From the NCBI RefSeq assembly GCF_963678635.1, contig NC_087067.1, positions 41,064,379 through 41,128,378 on the forward strand: DNA of 64,000 bases, given 5' to 3'. The DNA is from Symsagittifera roscoffensis. Lineage: Eukaryota > Xenacoelomorpha > Acoela > Convolutidae. This document shows positions 13,622 to 25,759 of this stretch, piece after piece. Each line of letters begins with the position of its first letter. The first letter of the stretch is position 1. The notes under the pieces were generated by a model. That model saw nothing but the letters and a program-made list of their open reading frames with translations, did not search any database and was not told the DNA's origin. The position numbers and the translations under genes are program-made.

Positions 13622-13985
13622 TCAAGTCTTCACCTTTCTCTCCTTCTTCCTCCACATCAAATCCTGCAGATCTTTGTTGTCACGTTGTTTTGCACTATAA
13701 TGTTGATTTGATGTTGCCAGAGAGAATAGTAACTTGAAAAGTCCTTCTGACACGAATCGAAAACCGTCGAAGAGCAAACTGCTTGGAGCTTGAAGGTGCA
13801 TGCTTCTGAGCAAGATGATAGTTCATCGCCTCTTTTTTACTTGTATAGAAATGACAGTTTAGACATTCAAGTTTCATTTTTTGTTATATTTATTCTAATT
13901 TTTCGAGGCATGATCTCGCTTATAAGGTTGACCACAGTACTCATTTTTGACTTTGTCACCTCGATTAGGGCGAGCATGGTTAAAA
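13622..13985 (-). pseudogene. C2H2 zinc-finger locus, decayed or incompletely resolved exons
   Basis: On the minus strand an ATG at 13877 opens a frame whose first 26 residues contain a textbook C2H2 finger: CLNC, twelve residues, H, four residues, H (CLNCHFYTSKKEAMNYHLAQ, then KH). About 80 bases upstream, in another frame, is KNEYCGQPYKRDHASKN, which looks like the Cys/His half of a preceding finger and runs into stops. Downstream, a third frame gives an acidic stretch (FDVEEEGEKGEDLKEK) ending near 13535. Frame changes and stops between the pieces mean either unresolved introns or a pseudogene. Base composition is richer in G+C than the flanks, as expected for former coding DNA. Probable role if intact: nucleic-acid binding. 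Confidence 0.45.
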
Positions 13986-14049
13986 ATATTGAACAATATT
14001 ATCTGGGTTTTCAAAAAAAATATATAAATTTAGTAAACTAAAGTAAGAA

Positions 14050-17000
14050 TTGTGATTGGAAAAATATAATAGTTAACTTAATTTTTCATTCGTGATGTAA
14101 CGAATCGTAAGAATCAATTGAATGTTTTCTGATTGTTAAACAAAATGATTGACTTTGTCCGTTGAAACAAGCGTATTCAATTCAGCCTTGACTCCATTGT
14201 CTACGCAACTTTTTTTTGGTGGTCTTGCCATAAATTTTCCATACAAATCAAACCGGCACACACGCAGATTTCCTTTTATGAAATGACGTCATTATTTTCA
14301 TAAAATTGACTTGATTGCCTACTCAATTTGCTTATTGTGGTGTAATTTAGAAATCAACCAACCAAAACTCAGCAATTTGTTGATTTAAATAAAGATGAAA
14401 TATAATTATTATTTGAAGTTTTTCTTACAAAAACACTCATAAGTTCCCAAAATCATCTGAAAAAGACTAGAAGTGACTTCATTTTTAAAAAATAGATGCA
14501 GATTCTTACTTTTTTTAACAAATTTTTGAGTTTTTCTGATGTCCAAATTAGAATTCTCAGATAAGCTAAGGGTCTTCTGATGACATCTGCTCAATCAGAG
14601 ATTATAATTTTGGACCAAATATTGCGTATACAGGCTTTACAATTATGTCTGAAATATGCATGACAAAGAAAAAAAAACTTTTATTCCAAACAAGTTGAGA
14701 TAAATCGAAAAGTCTTATGATAAAATTTTCAAGTCCTGTACCCAAAATCCATATTTGTCAAAAAATACCCAGCACAAATCTCCGTTCCTTCGTTTCGTTT
14801 TGATTTTTCTAATTTTTACAGCAAACAACTGGTTGTCTTTCATTGTTGCAGTTTTTTTTAACGCTATTTGTTTAGAATTTGTAATCCCTGAAAAAGTATA
14901 TTTTCATCTAATTTGATACGAAAACCTATAAACATAACATAAATGGATAGTTTTTCTGATTGGAAACGACAATCAATGTGTACAAAATTATTTATTTAGA
15001 ACACTAAGTCTGGAATAAAAAAACTATGAAAAGCAGCTAGCATCTGTTCGATCACAACTACAGTGTTTCAAGGAACTTTTATTCTGATTGTTAAAACCCA
15101 CAGACTTGAATTGAAGATACCCCTCAATCTTAATTATAAGTCGTTTTTATCTTTTTTGTCAGCTAAAGTCAACAGCGATAACTGATTCATTCGCTCAATA
15201 CTTTTAGTCTTCAATCACCAACTTGTTTCTCTCTATTTGAGAAGAAAGTTCAATGTACAACACCAGGTGCAAGTAACCGTCACCGAGAATCAGCTTGGAA
15301 CGATGTTGATGATGTCGGAGATTGCAGGCCGCGTTGGGATGTACTATATCATGTTTCCAATCTCCACATATGTGGCTCAATCTGTGAAAATTTTACTCCT
15401 TCCCTGGGAAGAAAAAGTATTGCCGAAACTTCAATTATAATCGAAGAGAGGAGGTAGAGGGGTTGAGGACAATGAATCAAAGAGCAAAGTAGCAAATAAA
15501 TCACCTTCAATGAAACCAAGACCAGCTTTAGGCTCCAATGTGAATTTACAAAAAGTTTTGAAGTCAGTTGCTCGAGAGCTCTTTGATTTTTAAGTTTAGA
15601 AAAAACACAATTTAGAAAAAATATTTAAATTTTTTGCATCTTGCAAGGTTTTCACAAAAATTTTTGCTACATATGTTAGAAAATTTCTTTAAAAAAACTT
15701 TAAGAAATCTAATTTTACGCCAGACCATTTTTTGCAAAACTATTTTTTGCAACTTGGAAACATAACAATAAGTGTTTTTTGCAGTTCGTGATTGAGGTAA
15801 CAAAATTACTTATTTTGCTTTTTATTTGTGAGAAAATTTTGCATGTATGTTAATCAAAAAACAACAAAAAAAATATTTTTTTTTAGAAACGGAAAGGCAC
15901 TCGAGTTCACCGCGTTTGAAAATTTCTAAACAATAATACAACGGAAGTTTTACAAAAAATTATTGCATATTTTGACTTTTAAAAAGATGAAAAAGTTTGG
16001 TTGGATGTTAGCTTTGTTTTTGATAAACCACAAAAAAAAATTTGCATCTTGCAAAAGAACTTCTATTTGAAAAAGTTTTTAGCTTTCTTGTTTAAAAAGT
16101 TCAAGAGAAATAATTCATTCTTGCAAAAAACTTATGTTCAATTTTTGCAAGTTGCGAAGCATTTTAATTAAAGGCAGAGAACAGCTCACTTTCGAATGAC
16201 TTGCCAATACTTTTCGCTTCTTCTCTTGCATAAACTCCATTATATATCTTTATAATTTTCTATCTATTTGGCATGTTTTTTGTCTTTTGCAAACTTGTTA
16301 AAAACTTAACTCATTTTGAAAACTTGCAAACTATTTCAAAAAAAAACTCCACGGTAAAATTTAATTAAAATCAAATGTATCAAACCCGTTCAAATTGAAA
16401 TACAGTTGAACTTGACAGCAATTTCATGAACAGTCTTTCAATTATCAGAGAAGTTGACCCGCTCACGTTTTACATAATCATAAAAATAATTTAATCAATC
16501 AAAAATTTCCAGCAAAGCAGATTCATACTTTAAGTTTTCATCTTTTTGAATTTTTTGCGAAAAAAATGATTTCAGAGTCTGGGTAGAAGCAAGCTTCAGA
16601 GCAAAGTTTAGATGAGATTTTTGAACTTTTTCCGCAGTATATGATTTTTGCAACAATTGGTAATTTTCTAGTGTTCTACGCTCCAAACTGTGTTCGACTG
16701 CTCATCTCAATTGATTGAATACTCAACCAATTGATGAAAAAACAATTCGAATTGGAATAAAATCTGGAATTATACAATCTATAAATACAGTCAGCAATTG
16801 TGTGAGTGAAAAAAAAATTTGTCTGATTGCTGCAAAATTGAAATCAAAGAAGTCGCTTCTTGGAAACTTCTCGGAAGCTTTATGTCTGTTGAGAACTGCA
16901 ATGTTGCAATGTTCAATAAGTTTGATGAACGACTTTATCGTAGTCTTACTTTTCAAATAATTGTCCACTTAATTTTTTGAAGTGAGCAGAATGAGTAGAA

Positions 17001-17700
17001 ACATGGATTTGTCATGACATGTCAATTTCAAGCTTCAAATTAAGTTGGAATTTTTTCAAAACATTCAACAGAAAAAGTCTCAGAATTTTTCACAAACAGT
17101 TTTGGAGTCTCAAGTTTTTCAATAAAGAAAGATTTCGATACAGAATTGCTCAGTTTGAGGTGATTTTGCTTTATGGAGGATATAATTTTTTTTTATTTTC
17201 AGTCAGAAAAAAGAAAAATATATCTTAGAACATTGTAGGTAAGAAAACACTTGGAAAAAAAACAAAGTTTCAATTGAAAACAAGAAGAGTATGATACACT
17301 TCAGTTTTGTTTCATATAGAGACATGCAAAAAAAACGTTTATCATTTTTGACGAATGCACCGTAAAAATTGAAAGCTCAAAGATTGTAATTAATTCTCAG
17401 ATTTTTTGATTAAGCAAGACCTTCAATCGAATATCAAAAGAAAAAGTTACTTTCTTTGAGCCTGTAAACTTTTGAAATCCGGATATAAATTTCAACAAAA
17501 TGGACCAAAATTTCCACTATGGTGGTCCAATTGGATACGGAATATTCTGTATTTTTTTCTGCAAACTCAAAAATCTATAGATACCACATGGTTCTGCTGT
17601 ATCTTTGAAATCTACTACGTAGAAAGGTCTGGGCTATTGTTGCACCTAGACTTCCCAGCTCAAGTTTTCTTTTTTTTCTATACACTGAATTTTTTTTTGG
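14050..17700. other. Stretch without a recognisable gene; TGCAA-rich between about 15.6 and 16.4 kb
   Basis: No protein-like frame. Two 81-codon frames overlap on opposite strands at 16715-16968; neither has recognisable motifs, so I do not call them. Between about 15620 and 16330 the words TTTTTGCA, TTGCAA and CTTGCAAA recur many times on both strands, which suggests a degraded simple repeat. Confidence 0.4.
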
Positions 17701-17724
17701 CGTAAGAAACAGCTCGTTATCAAA

Positions 17725-17965
17725 CATTCTATGAAGCTCAAAGACGCGCAAAATTTAGCAAAAGAAACCATTTTAAGTGATAACATGGTCAATTTCCTGA
17801 AGTTAAAAAGCTTCAAATTCAAATAGGGCCAAACTGAAAGACTAAGACATTGGAGTAACAGAAGTTAAGAATAAAAAGGTGCGGGGAAAACAACTATCTT
17901 TTCGATGTTGATCTTGAATGAAGTAAAAAGAAGCTAAACGTAATTGAGTGTGATTTAAAAATTGA
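17725..17965 (+). repeat. Dispersed repeat family C, copy 1
   Basis: It shares, in the same order, a series of words with 24425-24665: AGCTCAAAGACGCGCAAAAT, GTGATAACATGGTCAATTTCCTGA, CTTTTCGATGTTGATC and AAGAAGCTAAACGTA-TGAGTGT. No coding potential. The ends are approximate. Confidence 0.6.
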
Positions 17966-19009
17966 AAAATAGAGTTGAATACACGCTGAAAGTAGAAGTA
18001 TAGATATAATAGAAGGAAGAATTAATAATGGAATAGACAGAAGAATTAAGAATGAAATCAATGATTTCATAGTTAATAGTGACCGATTTTCAAAATCACT
18101 ACATTCTACGCCAAAAAAAGTTATTTGCCACTGGAATTGTACGCTGAAACCGTTTTAAGCACTGGCGGCTCTGGAGCTACCTCGATCCGAAGGAGAATGA
18201 TATATGGGAGGCAACAAATGTTCAGCCTTTAATTTTCTGATCGTATTTTTTCATTGAGTTGTCATCAAGTTCTTAAATGAATATAATTGAAATATAAAGA
18301 AACGATCTAATCAGCGTCAGCAGCAATAAGTTACAATGTTTTATTAACTGCAGAGTGAAAATTTGAGTGATAAGATATTCACTGGTATACTTGAATGAAA
18401 ATTTGTATTGTAATAATTACAAGAGCAGGCGTTCAATCTTTTTCAAAAAATTTTAGGATCTAAATGCTTGTATAAGGAGTTGATAATCACTATCTCAGAA
18501 TTTACTAACTATAAAATGATTCAGATCATAGATGACACACTTATAACCAATGATGTCCAGCTAGTCTGGTGAATTGCAAATTTTTATGAGGGGAGAGCAG
18601 GACCGGCTAACTTTACCTTGTCATTAACTGATAGCAACAGTAATTTAGTAATTTGCTCTAATTGTTGGGCTCCACAATACTTTAAAAAAAATTTAAAAAA
18701 ACACCCATAATCTTTTTTATGTCAAAATCTCACCAAACTTGTTTAGTACACCCTGAAGTAGACGAAAAAAAGGGCTGAAGTAGAGGATGGGACAAAATTA
18801 GGACAGCAAAAAATCATCAACAACTCCCAAAAATCTAGGCATATTTGACCTTCACTGTAAAACAGGCAAGTTGGGCAACATTTTTTTGTCAAATTTGAAA
18901 AAAAAATGTTTTTGCAGAAAATGTTTTGAATATTTAAAGTTTTTCTTTCCAAAAATGGCGCTAAAAACCTCAAAAAATAACCCAACTTAAATTAAGCATA
19001 AATTAGCTA

Positions 19010-19290
19010 CTATGAGCCAAACCTTACTATAACAAACATTCATCGCTCCTTTTATTCGCTCGAATTTAGACTGAAACCAAAACTGTTAAATGGATATGCT
19101 GTTTTCAATACTATGGTTACTTTCTCATGTCTTTTCGAAATATCAAAGTCTGTTTCATTGTAAAAAAGTAATAGTCGTTCGAATCACTATGATAAATCAG
19201 TCGATCCATTCCAATGACTTTTTGTTGTACCTGATTTTGTTTGGAAAACTATTAAAAAAGAAAAGCTAAAACACACCGGATCACAAAGTT
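19010..19290 (+). repeat. Dispersed repeat family D, copy 1
   Basis: Contains TTCGCTCGAATTTAGACTGAA followed by ACCAAAACTG, and GTTGTACCTGATTTTG. Both recur in reverse at about 22740-23165 and, more diverged, at about 32925-33185 and 63010-63215. The ends are approximate and no terminal structure was found. Confidence 0.5.
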
Positions 19291-19481
19291 ACTCCCCATG
19301 ATCAATGGTCGGAACAACAAACTAATTCAGATTTCAGCCAGTTGATTTACTCATACTCAGCTTCTTTCTCTCCTTTTTTGGCCTTCTCTACTCTGCTTTT
19401 GCTATTTTTTCAATAGACTGTTTAACCCTCGCCTGCAGGATTTAGCTGTGGTGATTAAACCAACAATATACAAGACCAAAC

Positions 19482-20016
19482 AAGACTGCTCGTATCAGGG
19501 CGAAGCCCTGAATGTTCCGACTGCCTTTTAAGGTTTATTGAGCAGCAGTAATATATAAAAAAAAATGAAATAAAATAAAATGAAATTTTTTTTCTTTAAA
19601 ATTTGAAATTTTTTATGAAATCATCCCCCCACACGCCATATAAAGTACAAAACAATAGATTTTGCTCATTGTAACATATCAATTATGACAAATATGCTTC
19701 TTTCAACCATTTTGGGACGATTAACGATTTCAAAGACGGATTAAATCTCCGCTTACGCGTTAATAGCGCGAAATATATCGCGCGTTAATTGTCCCAAATT
19801 GGCCAAAATGGCAATCTTTAAACCCCCATAACTTAACGAAAAACAATCACAGGTGAAATATCTTTTCAAATTTAAGCTCAGGACAACAATACCTTTTGAA
19901 TGATATAAAAAAAATCGTCAAAAATGGCTAGTTAAAAAGTCGAAATTTGTCTGAAGAAAAAGAAAACCTACCCCGAGCACAAATATTCCGTTACTTTCGT
20001 ATCGAAAGTCGGAACA
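19482..20016 (+). repeat. RepA family copy, near full length
   Basis: About 535 bp, close to the consensus form. It starts AAGACTGCTCGTATCAGGGC with the hairpin CAGGGCGAAGCCCTG, then TTCCGACTGCC. It carries TTACGCGTTAATAGCGCGAA followed by ATATATCGCGCGTTAA, then CCCAAATTGGCC and TTAAACCCCCATAACTTAACG. It ends with the hairpin ACTTTCGTATCGAAAGT followed by CGGAACAA. No Pol III box, poly-A tail or long ORF is visible. Confidence 0.9.
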
Positions 20017-20381
20017 ATAAGAAAAATTACATTTTTACACAGCATTTGTTCCTTTAAGTCAATTTATCTTTAATAACTACTGCTGTAATTTAGAGCCTTC
20101 CAACTTTTGAGAACTTCATTTTCCTGCATTCATATTGGTCGAATAACGTACCTGTTTTGTGGGCTATCTTCTTAAAAATCTCCTTCCTTTGCTTGAAAAA
20201 GATTTTAGTTAAGTTCCAATCATTTGATGCCACCCGAACGGGTCAAAATTGAAAACTAAAAAACAGTCCAACCAGATAATAACTTTTCTCGGCAGCGATA
20301 AAACTTGAAAAATAGCCAACATACGGCAATTTAAAATACATTTCCCGGTGCGTAAGCAGAGAGAAAAACACTTTACGATCT

Positions 20382-20490
20382 CCCGGGTTAAGACTCAACG
20401 TCAAAAATATTAGTCATACAATTCCATACAATTTCAAGATGAAAAAATGAAATCATACAATTCCCATCATAGCATCTTTTCGGAGAACAA
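20382..20490 (+). repeat. Fold-back element fragment (CCCGGG/TCATACAATT family)
   Basis: CCCGGGTTAAGACTCAACGT followed by AAAAATATTAGTCATACAATTCC resembles one end of the inverted-repeat elements at 47995-48177 and 25219-25568. The opposite end is not recognisable. Confidence 0.4.
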
Positions 20491-20819
20491 TTTTAAAGTT
20501 TCTTTTCAACCCACGCTACGTTTATAACGCCATGTTTAAACCATGTACGTCTATTTTTTTTTCCATCAAAGTGTAAATTTTAATTTTGCGAGAAAGGATG
20601 AACTCGGCCGTATTGATAGCTAGTAACCTTCAAACCCAAATCAATTTTGATGTTAAACTGCCACTCGCTTGTTTTTTTCTTCTCATTCAGTTAGATTGAT
20701 AGAAATTTCTCAGATGTGAAAAACGAATTGGTTTTGGCTGGAATAATACAAACTTTGTTGAATATGTTGTCAGATAGCAAAATAAAATCCGTGAAATCAA
20801 TATAACCACAGCTCATAGT

Positions 20820-20825
20820 TTTATT
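20820..20825 (-). promoter_or_regulatory. Polyadenylation signal of alpha-kinase gene B
   Basis: AATAAA on the minus strand, about 45 bases after the stop at 20868-20870. A second AATAAA lies closer, at 20855-20860. Either could serve. Confidence 0.5.
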
Positions 20826-20867
20826 TCGAAGTTCAGCTTGTATTATCGCAAGTTTTTATTAGCGCGG

Positions 20868-23800
20868 TCAAAATTCGGAAATTGCGGGCAGGGTCTTTCG
20901 ATTTTTGAAATCTCGGTTTGCTGTGCTCTGGACTCTTGTGAGTTCAAAGGTATAACTTGAACTCCTTTTAGGTTGCAAGCCTTTCACGATGTAGCTGTTG
21001 TCGATTTCTGGTTTCGCAAAATATTTGCATATCTGCGTACATCTATGCTTCTCGAAGAACTGTGAAATACCAGTTGCTCCCATATCTGTAGGTCCGTAGA
21101 TTTGATCACGTGAGCAAATCGCCGGGTCAGTCAGAGAGTAGTAGTTTCGGGCTCGAACCTAAAATTTGGTGGTACAAAATCCTCCAAATGATAAACCCAC
21201 TACCACGTGGATCAGTCGAAATTAAATCATTTTCAAAGGAAAAAAAATCTCAATTTTTCAGATGCATGCATTTTAGTTTGGCTTTAAAATGACTTAAAAA
21301 TTAATTTCGAACCCCTTGCAAATCGCAAACAATTAGCTCTCGGTCCGATGCGTTATAAGTGTAGTGAGAAAACGCGGCAAGTGCTTCGGACCACTCCAAG
21401 ACTGCTCCGCTGTTTGAGTTGAACTTTTTGTACTCGCCATCGATGAAAGGCTCTACGGCAACCCACTCCTGTTTTGAACACATTCCAACAGACATACTTG
21501 ATTTGAAAATTTATTCCTAGAAGTCTATTCAAAGAAGATCAGTTCCTCTTGAGAAATCAGGATTTTGCTCTTGCTCAAACAACTAGTATTTTCTGTGAAA
21601 AAACAACTTTTCGAAACTACCTTTGAGATTTTAATTCCACTAAAAATCCAAGTTGTTGCAAATGCAAACTTTAAACTTGATAAAATTTTAAAAAAAACAA
21701 TCCGAAATGGTTTTTTTAAACCAAATTTCTCAATTTTTCAAATGTAAAAATGATGTTTTCCATCTTTTACCAGGTTTCTGGCGTTAATTGGCACCCACCA
21801 GTCGCCCTAGAAGATATCACTCAAAAACAAATTTTGCGAGAGTGCTGGTATAAATTTTTAGGAGATAAAAACTAATCAATTCAAGTATCTGATTTTGGAA
21901 TTCGTCCCTGTTTTTTCACATATCTTTCGTCTTCGTCTCGAATCCACAAAAACCCTCCGTGGTCTCCAATTTTGTCCATTTTGCATATGAGTGGGGTTAT
22001 GAACTGAATCGGTCGACTAGTCGGGTGCTCTTTGTTGAAACTTTTTGCCATTCTCTGTGCCTGCTCAGATGCCGCAAGATCTGGAACCCAGTTGTTGTAG
22101 TGTCTGGCTACTTTGGCCTAAAAACAGTATTTTAAAATTTTTTCTTTCAAATTTCAACTGAAAATACTGCTAGTATCAAAGCAAAAGTTTTTATAGACCC
22201 TCATTTTCCTTAGTTTGTCTGTGGGGTTGTCTAAAAAAAGTCAAAAAATTTCTAGTCTTCACTGCCATAATCGTTTACGCAAAATTTTCGATCTAGCTCA
22301 TAATTACAGAGACCAATTAGCTGGCCTCATTTCTTTTTGAAAAGATTTTTTAAGCCTGTTATAAATGAATTATTAAATTGTGCTGAAGTGTTGATTAGCA
22401 TTGATATGAGATTGAAGTTCCGCATTATTTAATTTATCTTAGAAACGTCTAAAACTTTACAGAAAACGGATTACGGTTAAAATTATCTTCCTGTACTTAA
22501 GCTTAGGCTGTCATTTTTATAAGAAATACTGAAACTTTCTCAAGAAAAAGCCTTGTTTTGATCCCAAGAATATACTACGCCGATCAACAATTGGGTCAAA
22601 ATCAATTTAACTTTTTTTTTATGATTTCGAAGAGAAACATTTTTGAACTCGACAAAATTTTATGTTCTGCTAAATTACTTTTTTAATCAGCCAATCCTAA
22701 TGGATTTGTTATAAATTTAGTCTAAATAATACTGATGCCTTGAACTCAGTTTTTGAAAAGTTTGAGGATTTGATGTATGACAAACAGGCAAAATGAGAGA
22801 ACTAATTTGCGCAAAGCGCTTCATTGTTCTGTTCTTTTGCGCAAAACATACCATGTTGTAATTGAGTTGCGTTTGCGGAATAATGTTTTTCCGTGCTTTG
22901 AAAAAGATAAGGCACTTTGTGTTCCGGTGTATTTTTGGTTGTTCTTTTTCACGCAAAATCAGGTACAACAAAATGTCATCGGAATTAGTTGAGTGATCTT
23001 TTATAGCGCTCCAAACGTAGTTAAAAGTTTCTGACATCGTAGCTTCAGTTATAAGAAGAACAGGTTACGTATTTAATTTTTTTTAATGTAGCGTCAGTAT
23101 TGAGTAAAACAGGTTCAAAAGTTTTGGTTTTAGTCTAAATTCGAGCAAATAAAGCAGGCGATTATCGTTTTAAAACAATTTTGAAATTTAATTTTATTTT
23201 TTTGTCTATTTTTTTCTATGAGTTCTGTTTTTTTGTTTTAATTCTGTTATCACACCACGCAGACAAAACAAAACAAATTTGAAAAAAAAAATGTAAACTA
23301 ATTTCACATGAACCAGCTATCATTGTCTTAAATACTTTTTTTTTGAAAAAATTTGCCAGATACTCAAAAAAGCAATTAAAATATTCAAGATATTGCTTTT
23401 AGTCGAGGGTTTATTAATGTGAAGTGTTATTGGATAACTAGCAGTTGGATGGGCAACAAAAATGCCATTCAGTAGACAAATAATTTGTGTTTTTTAGACA
23501 ATTTCTGCCTAACAAAAACTACTATAGTAGCCTCGGGAGAAATATTGAAAAAAATCACAACCAATTTTTGAAATATAAGAAAAGTACACGCGCTGTTAGA
23601 GTAATTTTGAGTTAAAAAAAATCTGGAAATAGCGAGCTATTCACGTTCATTCTTTAGCATACGCATGCTTAAAAATACAATTGATAATAGGCAAGTTTTC
23701 TACTTAACCCCTGGGTCTTAAGTTAAGAAATTTTTTCAAAAGTTATCCACCATATGTTTCACATTGATCTTGTTCCAAAATTTGGTATAATATTCTTTTA

Positions 23801-24128
23801 AGCTGTCACTTCGGCTAAATTTTTCCGCCATAGTTTCCTAATATACAACTTGCACCCGAATTTCGTTGACAAAGTTTTTTTCTTCTTCCTCATCTAACCG
23901 GTAATAACTACTGAAATACTAAACTGACTAAGCACCTACTTTGAAAACTTTGGCGACACATTTGCTACCCCCATGTTTTCCATCGCCATTATATGTTCCA
24001 CGGAAGGCCCAGCGACACGCACCGTGGGAGAAATGTTCCCGCTCGAACAATATCCAGTAAGACCTGTTACAGCAGACACACTTGTTTGAGCTCATAAGAG
24101 TCTCATGGCTGCTCGGTGATATGCCCAT
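20868..24128 (-). CDS. Alpha-kinase domain protein, copy B (four exons)
   Basis: Paralogue of the gene at 8556-10112 with the same structure: exons 24128-23940, 22117-21920, 21468-21313 and 21158-20868, all phase 0, about 277 residues. The exon 3 proteins differ at about 7 of 52 positions. Key motifs are conserved: GACRWAFRG and CVAKVFK in exon 1, PLICKMDKIG in exon 2, VEPFIDGEYKKFNSNSG, AFSHYTY and DLQG in exon 3, and SLTDPAI and FFEKHRCTQIC in exon 4. Intron 1 is about 1.8 kb because it holds a family D repeat; in copy A it is 255 bp. The exon 2 donor is again weak (TAT|GTGAAA) and the intron 3 donor reads GG|GTTCGA, so those junctions need transcripts. The frame is open 17 codons upstream of the chosen ATG, but only this ATG aligns with copy A. 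Confidence 0.8.
22740..23165 (-). repeat. Dispersed repeat family D, copy 2 (in intron 1 of alpha-kinase B)
   Basis: In reverse orientation it contains GCTCGAATTTAGACTAAAAC followed by CAAAACTTTTGAACCTG, and GTTGTACCTGATTTTGCGTG, matching the copy at 19010-19290. The 106-codon minus-strand frame inside it is treated as a chance frame, since the sequence is repetitive and lacks protein motifs. Confidence 0.5.
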
Positions 24129-24424
24129 TCTGAGAAGTGAGAGAAGCTCTAAAATCACAAAAAGATCTAAGATGCCCAAAACTTGTGGAGTTTGTGTTTT
24201 TTTTTTTTCACTTTTCTAAGAAGAAAACTCGTGCTCACTTTACATCAGCACGAGTTTTCCGACAATTTGCTCTCTTCGATATTGTTTCTCAGTTTTTGCA
24301 AGGGAAAGATTTTTTATGATTAATTTTTAATAGCGCGTGGTAATGTTCAAGGCTCTTGTAAAACAATAATAAACAACTTCATTAAAAAACTTTGGCAGGC
24401 TTATTTTTGATTACAAAAATTCTT

Positions 24425-24665
24425 TATATTCTATTCTATATAGCTCAAAAACGCGCAAAATTCTTTTTTTGGTTGGCCGTTAGTTTTTACTAAGGAAACA
24501 TTTTTGATTGATAACAGGATCAATTTACTGATGTGAACTCAAAAACAAATGAGGCCATAGTGGCAGATATTAAAAATTTAGACGTGGGGATAGAAAAAAT
24601 TTAATACTTTCGATGTTGATCAAGAATGATGTATCAAGAAGCTAAACGTACTCGAGTGTATATTT
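24425..24665 (+). repeat. Dispersed repeat family C, copy 2
   Basis: Matches 17725-17965 through AGCTCAAAAACGCGCAAAAT, TTGATAACAGGATCAATTTACTGA, CTTTCGATGTTGATCAAGAA and AAGAAGCTAAACGTACTCGAGTGT. Confidence 0.6.
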
Positions 24666-24774
24666 CTAATCACAAATGATCAATAATTTCGAATAAACTG
24701 ATAAAAACAGACAACTTGATTTAGCCAAACCAGAATAAAACAGTTTCAGTAATAAAACAGAAAAAAAATGTGGC

Positions 24775-25050
24775 AACTATTGCAACATCATGTTGAATTT
24801 TTGTCATCTTGAAGCGCGTTTTGGTCAAAAATCGATGGTGCAAAAATTGCAACATAATGTTGAAATTTGATCAAAATGATGCGCGTTGTTATGTTGTACT
24901 TTGGTGACGCGTGAAAAAAATTCAGTTGAATATCTTCATTTTTTAATATATGTTTTCTTCAGATTCTTCTGCTGCATAATTAAATTTTTGTGAGGAAAAA
25001 TTGCAATTATGGCAACATTATGTTGAAAGTTGACCAAACGGAAGCTGTAT
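24775..25050. repeat. Cluster of near-palindromic GCAACATNATGTTGAA motifs
   Basis: Three copies of a 13-bp near-perfect palindrome (CAACATCATGTTG, CAACATAATGTTG, CAACATTATGTTG), each followed by GAA and a TTTGTC/TTTGATC/GTTGACC-like context, at about 24785, 24848 and 25010. Related words occur at the start of each 1.4-kb tandem unit near 59410, 60810 and 62213. Confidence 0.55.
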
Positions 25051-25218
25051 TTGAACTCTATTTGATAAATTTGCTGTTGAAAGTGTTACCATGAAGCTGA
25101 AGGTATTGCCATTACTTTCTGGTTGAATTATAAAACCAGAATTCGAATCACTTACAATTCATATCAGTCAAAAAAAGTTATTCCCATAAAACTAACAAAC
25201 CTCAACAGGAATTACTTA

Positions 25219-25568
25219 CCCGCGTTGACCAAAACTTCTTGTCATACAATTTCCATTTATGAAAAATTTCTTCTTACCCTACAATTCCATACAACTCTAT
25301 ACGTACAGAAAGTTTTATGAAATCTCTATGATAAGCAAGTTTCCATATATGAAAATTGTATGATAAGTATTTTTCCAGAAACCAAAAAATTTTATCTTTT
25401 TTTCTAAATTCAAATGCTGAAAAATTTTGAGTTGTAATCGACAAGGAACGCAAGTAAAAAAGACTTGGTTTACACAAAGCACTATTGGTTGGACGGTCCT
25501 GTATGGAATTGTATAACCATGTATGGAATTGTATGATAAACAATTTTGGTGTATGGAGGTCAACCCGG
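25219..25568. mobile_element. Fold-back (MITE-like) element, CCCGNG/TCATACAATT family
   Basis: The left end CCCGCGTTGACCAAAAC followed by TTCTTGTCATACAATTTCC is inverted at the right end as GAATTGTATGATAAACAATTTTGG and GGAGGTCAACCCGG. The interior repeats GTATGGAATTGTATG-like words on both strands. It has no ORF of its own, so it would be non-autonomous. Related elements lie at 47995-48177 and 20382-20490. Confidence 0.65.
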
Positions 25569-25686
25569 ATAAATTTAATCATAAAAACATGAACAGAGTT
25601 GAAATCCTTTAGACGTACAATATCGTGAATGGAAATGAGTCAACAACCACATCCTTGTGTATAACAGAGGTGGGAATCGACATGAA

Positions 25687-25757
25687 ATGTTTCCTGACAG
25701 GGACGTTCATGTGAAATTGGTAATCTTTCCTGACAGGGACGTTCATTGGTAATCTTT
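25687..25757 (+). repeat. Short tandem duplication
   Basis: TTTCCTGACAGGGACGTTCAT occurs twice, about 39 bases apart, each followed by variants of TGGTAATCTTT. Confidence 0.7.
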
Positions 25758-25759
25758 TA

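Noticed and set aside
16715..16968. Two overlapping 81-codon frames on opposite strands
   Set aside because: No motif, no signal peptide, no splice context; mutual shadows in low-stop sequence.
22717..23037. Minus-strand frame of 106 codons
   Set aside because: Lies in a dispersed repeat (family D) inside an intron; no protein motif, and the other copies do not keep the frame.
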